Both the position numbers and the translations under genes were made by a program. A DNA stretch of 64,000 nt from Apodospora peruviana (lineage: Eukaryota > Ascomycota > Sordariomycetes > Sordariales > Lasiosphaeriaceae): the NCBI GenBank assembly GCA_033439685.1, contig JAUEDM010000002.1, positions 1,860,001-1,924,000 on the forward strand, written 5' to 3'. Below, piece by piece: positions 60,501 to 64,000 of the stretch. The notes below the pieces were generated by a model. It was not told where the DNA came from. It saw only the letters and a list, made by a program, of their open reading frames with translations, and searched no databases. Within the stretch, counting starts at the first letter, position 1. Each line of letters starts with the position of its first letter.

Positions 60501-61234
60501 CTCACACTGCCATAGAAGTCACGCCATCTTCCAGCTTCCATCCTCATCCGTGGGGGGCGCTGCGAGCGGCACGGGTGACGGAAGAGAAAGGAAGCACGGG
60601 GTGGTATTCGTAAAACGGTAACAAAAAGATCCAATTTGCCGGTCCCGGCCGTCTGAACTAGTCTGAGGTTCCGAGTCTCTTACACCCATCGACGTCGATC
60701 CGAATCGGATCTCCTGCAGCGCCGCATTCCTTCTCGCGTCAAGACCATTTGTCCGGTCCCCGAATTCTGCCTTTCCCTTCACACAACAATAGCCTGTAGA
60801 TCGTCCAAGTGCTTTACTCACACTCACTCATTCTGTCACATTTCTATTTCTTGGCATCAGTTCCCACTCATCTTTCCATTTCCGTTCTCTTCCACTAGTC
60901 TCTTTATTTCGCTGCCTCTCCTATTTTGCTGCTGCTCATGGCCTAGCTATTATATGTGCCCTTAATACTACTATCGAGCTTAATCCGTGCGCTTCCAAAT
61001 GCATCTCGATGACAGCCATCCGATAAAAGATACACAATCTTCGAGAGCAAACATCCTCCACAGGTGAACTTCTCGTTGTTAATCTTCCACCATATTCCCT
61101 ACTTGCTTAACCCCCTTCAGCCCACCTCTCAACATACTAATGCAGTATAATGCACCACGCTGGCAGAACGCCAAGCTCTTCGTCTTGCAAACATTGATCC
61201 AACCTCCGATTCCATGACTTGAACACCAAGAGCT
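57599..61234. other. Gene-poor region, 3.6 kb
   Basis: I find no supportable gene. The Rds1 promoter side is purine-rich (57800-57900). TACCT/GGTAAGG motifs occur near 58575, 59130 and 59720-59760. Frames up to 136 codons (57793-58203) lack domain signatures. The right end is the 3' flank of the Ssd1 gene. Confidence 0.5.
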
Positions 61235-64000
61235 CTACAGCGCGTAAGGGTTCAGCGAGCGGATGGTCAAGCATCTGGTCCCAAGTTAGCAAATCATTGA
61301 TCATTTTAATGGCATCGCAAACCTACGGTGGGCTCTTGCTGAGGTCAGTCTTCAAGATCACTGGTACCCGAGTCATCTCCGTCACGTCCTGGATGTACTC
61401 CCCGCCCTCTTCACGCAGCTTAAAAAGCTTCAAGTATTTCTCCTTGTTTGTCAGGCGCGTCTCGGGAGCCTCCGCGATGGGCACCTTCGAGTCCGAGCGG
61501 GTGCGGTGGAGAGTTCCAGCAGCATTTGACGAAGATCGCGTTGGTGATCCGGGCACACTCTGCGTCGGCCGCTCTGCGAGAGACGCCCCGGCCATCGCCT
61601 CGGTAATGTCGGAAGCGTTATCATCGTCATCGTCGAACAAGGCGTCAACATCATCCGTCGAGATGGTGCCGGTGTCGGTCTGCTTCCGAGCAGCTTCTTC
61701 CCGCTCCTTCCTGGCCTTCTCCGCCTCCTCTGCCTGGCGACGAGCCGCCATGGCATTGGATGCTCTCTGCGAAGCAGCGGCCTTGGGGCGCTCGTCCTCG
61801 GGCACATATGCAGAGCTGGGCACACCCTTCTCCCAATACAGTTCGAGAATTCGCTTCTCCTTCCTGAACTCAGCCTTCTTCAACGGGAGCTGATCGCAAT
61901 GCACGCGCTTTTCAAAGCCCCATTCAGGGATAAGGACATCAAATGCGGACTCGTATACACAAATGACGATTCCTTCGCTGATCAGGTCACCGTTGACCTC
62001 CTGGCGTTTCTTGTCCATGGTGCGGCACGATTCAATATGAATGCTCTGTTCCTGAGCATTCTGAGCCGAATCCTTCTTGGTGTTGCACTGCTCGATATTT
62101 TTAACAAGATTCTCCAAGTCCTCGTTGTATTCGACCTTGCCGTCGGAAAGAACAGACTCCAGCTGACGGTGAACCATAATATCGGCATAGCGTCTGGTGG
62201 GGCTTGTGAAATGAGTGTAAAGAGGGAGGTTCAGGGCATAGTGAGGCCAGAGGTGCTTGGCGGTCTTGCCAGTAATGTAGTACTTAGCCCGGTTCATCGA
62301 CTTCAGAAGTAAAGTTTCCATGCCTCTTCGTATATCAGAGTCCTCGACCCTGAACAGGCTATTCTGCAATGTGCCACTGCTGGTCGGGTCCATCTCGTAT
62401 CCCAGGGCGGTCATGCGCTCCACAATGGTCTGCAGACGACGCGAGTTGGGGGGAGACTGTCTACGCAGGAGCGCTTTCTCGGGAAGTCCCTGGAAGAGGC
62501 GCTGGGCGACATAGGCATTGGTCTTGTGCATGAGCTCCTCGACCAGCTCAGTAGCGGGGCTAGAGTCAAACAGGTTGTGCTTGATGGGGATATTCTCATC
62601 GTCCAGTTGCTGAAAAAGACGGAGAGGCGCAATTGGCTCACCATCAGCACCCAAGCGTGCCTCGCGGAACTTTTGGGCAATAGACTACGAATTGTTAGCA
62701 GGAAGACAAATTTGTGACATGTTTAGAATGGGACCCACATTAAGAATTTGGATATCTTCGGCCGTGGCGACGTCGTGCTTGAACGCAGCCCGAGCAGAAA
62801 GGGCCTCATCTATCTGAGACAGCGACAGCTTTGCACCGCTTTGGACGATACCTTTTCCAATCCAACTGTCGCCTTCGGCAACAGCACCGGTGTGTGGATT
62901 GACGTGGAAGACGATGCTGACGGTCAGGCGGTCTTCTTTAGGGGTAAGAGAGCACACCTCACCAGAGAGCTTAGACGGAAGCATGGCACAGAACCTGGTT
63001 ACCAGGTGGACGGCAGTGCCACGTTTCTTAGCTTCACGGTCAACCAGCGAGTTTGGCTTCACAAAGTGTGTGACATCTGGCACATGAATACCAATCTCAA
63101 CCTTTCCATCAGGCAAAGTCTTGATATGAATACCATTTCCAAGCTCGACGGAACCGTCCATGTCCAGCGTAAAGACTTTCTCGCCACGGAAATCACGGCG
63201 AGCGGCGATGGAAGCTTCATCTTCTTTCGTAACACTCCAGTCCTGGAGCCCGACGGTGCGCAACACAGCATCGGAAAACTCGTCCGATCCAAAGTTGTTG
63301 TCTCGGAGAAGAGCATCAGTCTCGATCTTGAGGTCACCCATCTTCCCCAGCTTCTCCACAAGGGTGCCGAACGGGTGCAGGGACGTGATGGGCCATCGCT
63401 TGATGCAGGCAACAAATATCTGATCGGCATAATCTTGGTGTTTTTCGACAAAGTCACGGGGCGCTTGCTCGGTGGGAATCGCAATCAGCGGAACACGCTT
63501 GTCAGTTGGTTTGAACCAGACAATCTTGGGCTTCTCTTGGGACCGGTTGTCCTGTTGCCGACCGGAACTGCCATCTCTCGCGGCACGCTCTGCCTCCTGC
63601 TTTTCCTTGGTGGCCTGGCTGCTGGGCCGAAGTAGACCGAGAGTACCGGAGAACATTTGACCAGCCACGCGCTCAATGACGGCAACAATATGGCCGGCAT
63701 ATAGAGGCTTCTGTTCGTCGTTGATCTCTTCCTCCTCGACTAGGAGCAGACTCTGGCCCTCAACTTCAACGTCATCATTCTTCTTCTGCGTTGGGCGTTG
63801 TCTGAGACTACCGCGACGGCGAATGCCTCCGTCATTGCCATTATCGTCACCGTTGGCGTTATTTTGGTTGTTACCGGCCGTTGATCCAGAACGAGTGTCG
63901 GTAATATCCTTGCGCTTCTTCTTCTCTTCTTTCTCACGCTTCTGAGACCAGACCTCATCAACATCGAGAAGCTCGACCGCAACCAAATCACCCTCGAGGG
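61235..64000 (-). CDS. SSD1: Ssd1/GUL-1 RNB-like RNA-binding protein, 5' truncated by window
   Basis: CDS complement(join(61235..61274, 61327..62684, 62739..>64000)); the N-terminus lies beyond the window. The visible part starts EGDLVAVELLDVDEVW (cold-shock region), then QMFSGTLGLLRP, a second OB-like region (WPITSLHPFG), and the RNB domain. Where active RNase II/Dis3 enzymes have clustered Asp residues (DxxxAxDLDDA), this protein reads TLDMDGSVELGNGIHI, so the site is dead, as in yeast Ssd1. NLPLYTHFTSPTRRYADIMVHRQL is the conserved RNB C-part. The final 40-nt exon gives CLTIRSLNPYAL, the usual fungal ending; without it a premature stop is read at 61323. Ssd1 binds mRNAs for cell-wall proteins and is regulated by the NDR kinase Cbk1/COT-1. 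Confidence 0.94.

Noticed and set aside
62748..63635. A 295-codon plus-strand frame opposite Ssd1
   Set aside because: Same explanation: complementary shadow of a conserved coding exon, with no recognisable protein family.

Overview
The window is genomic DNA of a filamentous ascomycete, almost certainly a Sordariomycete close to the Sordariales. The genes are split by short introns (about 50-90 nt) with GTRNGT donors, CTNAC-type branch points and YAG acceptors. The protein set is typical of the group: a 454-residue NADP-glutamate dehydrogenase (the length of Neurospora AM), a CPC-3/GCN2 kinase, a GUL-1/Ssd1 protein with the usual fungal C-terminus, and a peroxisomal acyl-CoA dehydrogenase ending in SKL. 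I found no CRISPR array, insertion sequence, rRNA or tRNA gene. Exon coordinates were assembled by eye from reading frames, splice sites and family resemblance.

Layout. 1-1 kb: a broken patatin-like phospholipase (NLR-effector type) followed by an exon with a possible amyloid motif. 1.7-5.1 kb: vacuolar membrane M28 protease. 6.1-8.8 kb (-): USP deubiquitinase. 10.1-10.7 kb (-): histidine phosphatase. 11.6-13.1 kb: acyl-CoA dehydrogenase. 13.7-14.2 kb: Spo12-family mitotic-exit protein. 14.7-16.1 kb (-): DRG1/Rbg1 GTPase. 16.7-18.0 kb: splicing factor Cwc2. 18.2-19.4 kb (-): urease accessory protein UreF. 19.8-22.1 kb (-): spindle-pole protein Cut12. 22.8-28.0 kb: GCN2/CPC-3. 29.2-30.0 kb: Cdc34 E2. 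31.4-34.5 kb: UBA/UIM protein with a decayed USP fold. 35.2-36.1 kb: direct repeats and a frameshifted secreted-protein gene. 36.8-37.9 kb: Get4. 38.1-38.8 kb (-): unknown gene with a GC-AG intron. 39.4-42.8 kb: DNA polymerase delta catalytic subunit. 43.3-47.6 kb (-): GMC oxidoreductase fused to an alpha/beta hydrolase. 51.2-52.7 kb (-): NADP-GDH. 56.6-57.6 kb (-): Rds1-like ferritin-fold protein. 61.2-64 kb (-): Ssd1/GUL-1, cut by the window edge.

Most genes are housekeeping and not functionally clustered, although three unrelated loci belong to the ubiquitin system (USP, Cdc34, pseudo-USP) and two to nitrogen or amino-acid control (GCN2, NADP-GDH). The accessory-looking parts are the left edge, the 35-36 kb region, and the long gene-poor stretches at 47.7-51.2, 52.7-56.6 and 57.6-61.2 kb. 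The intergenic DNA repeatedly carries palindromic TACCTAGGTA-type motifs that I did not notice in any assembled coding exon.
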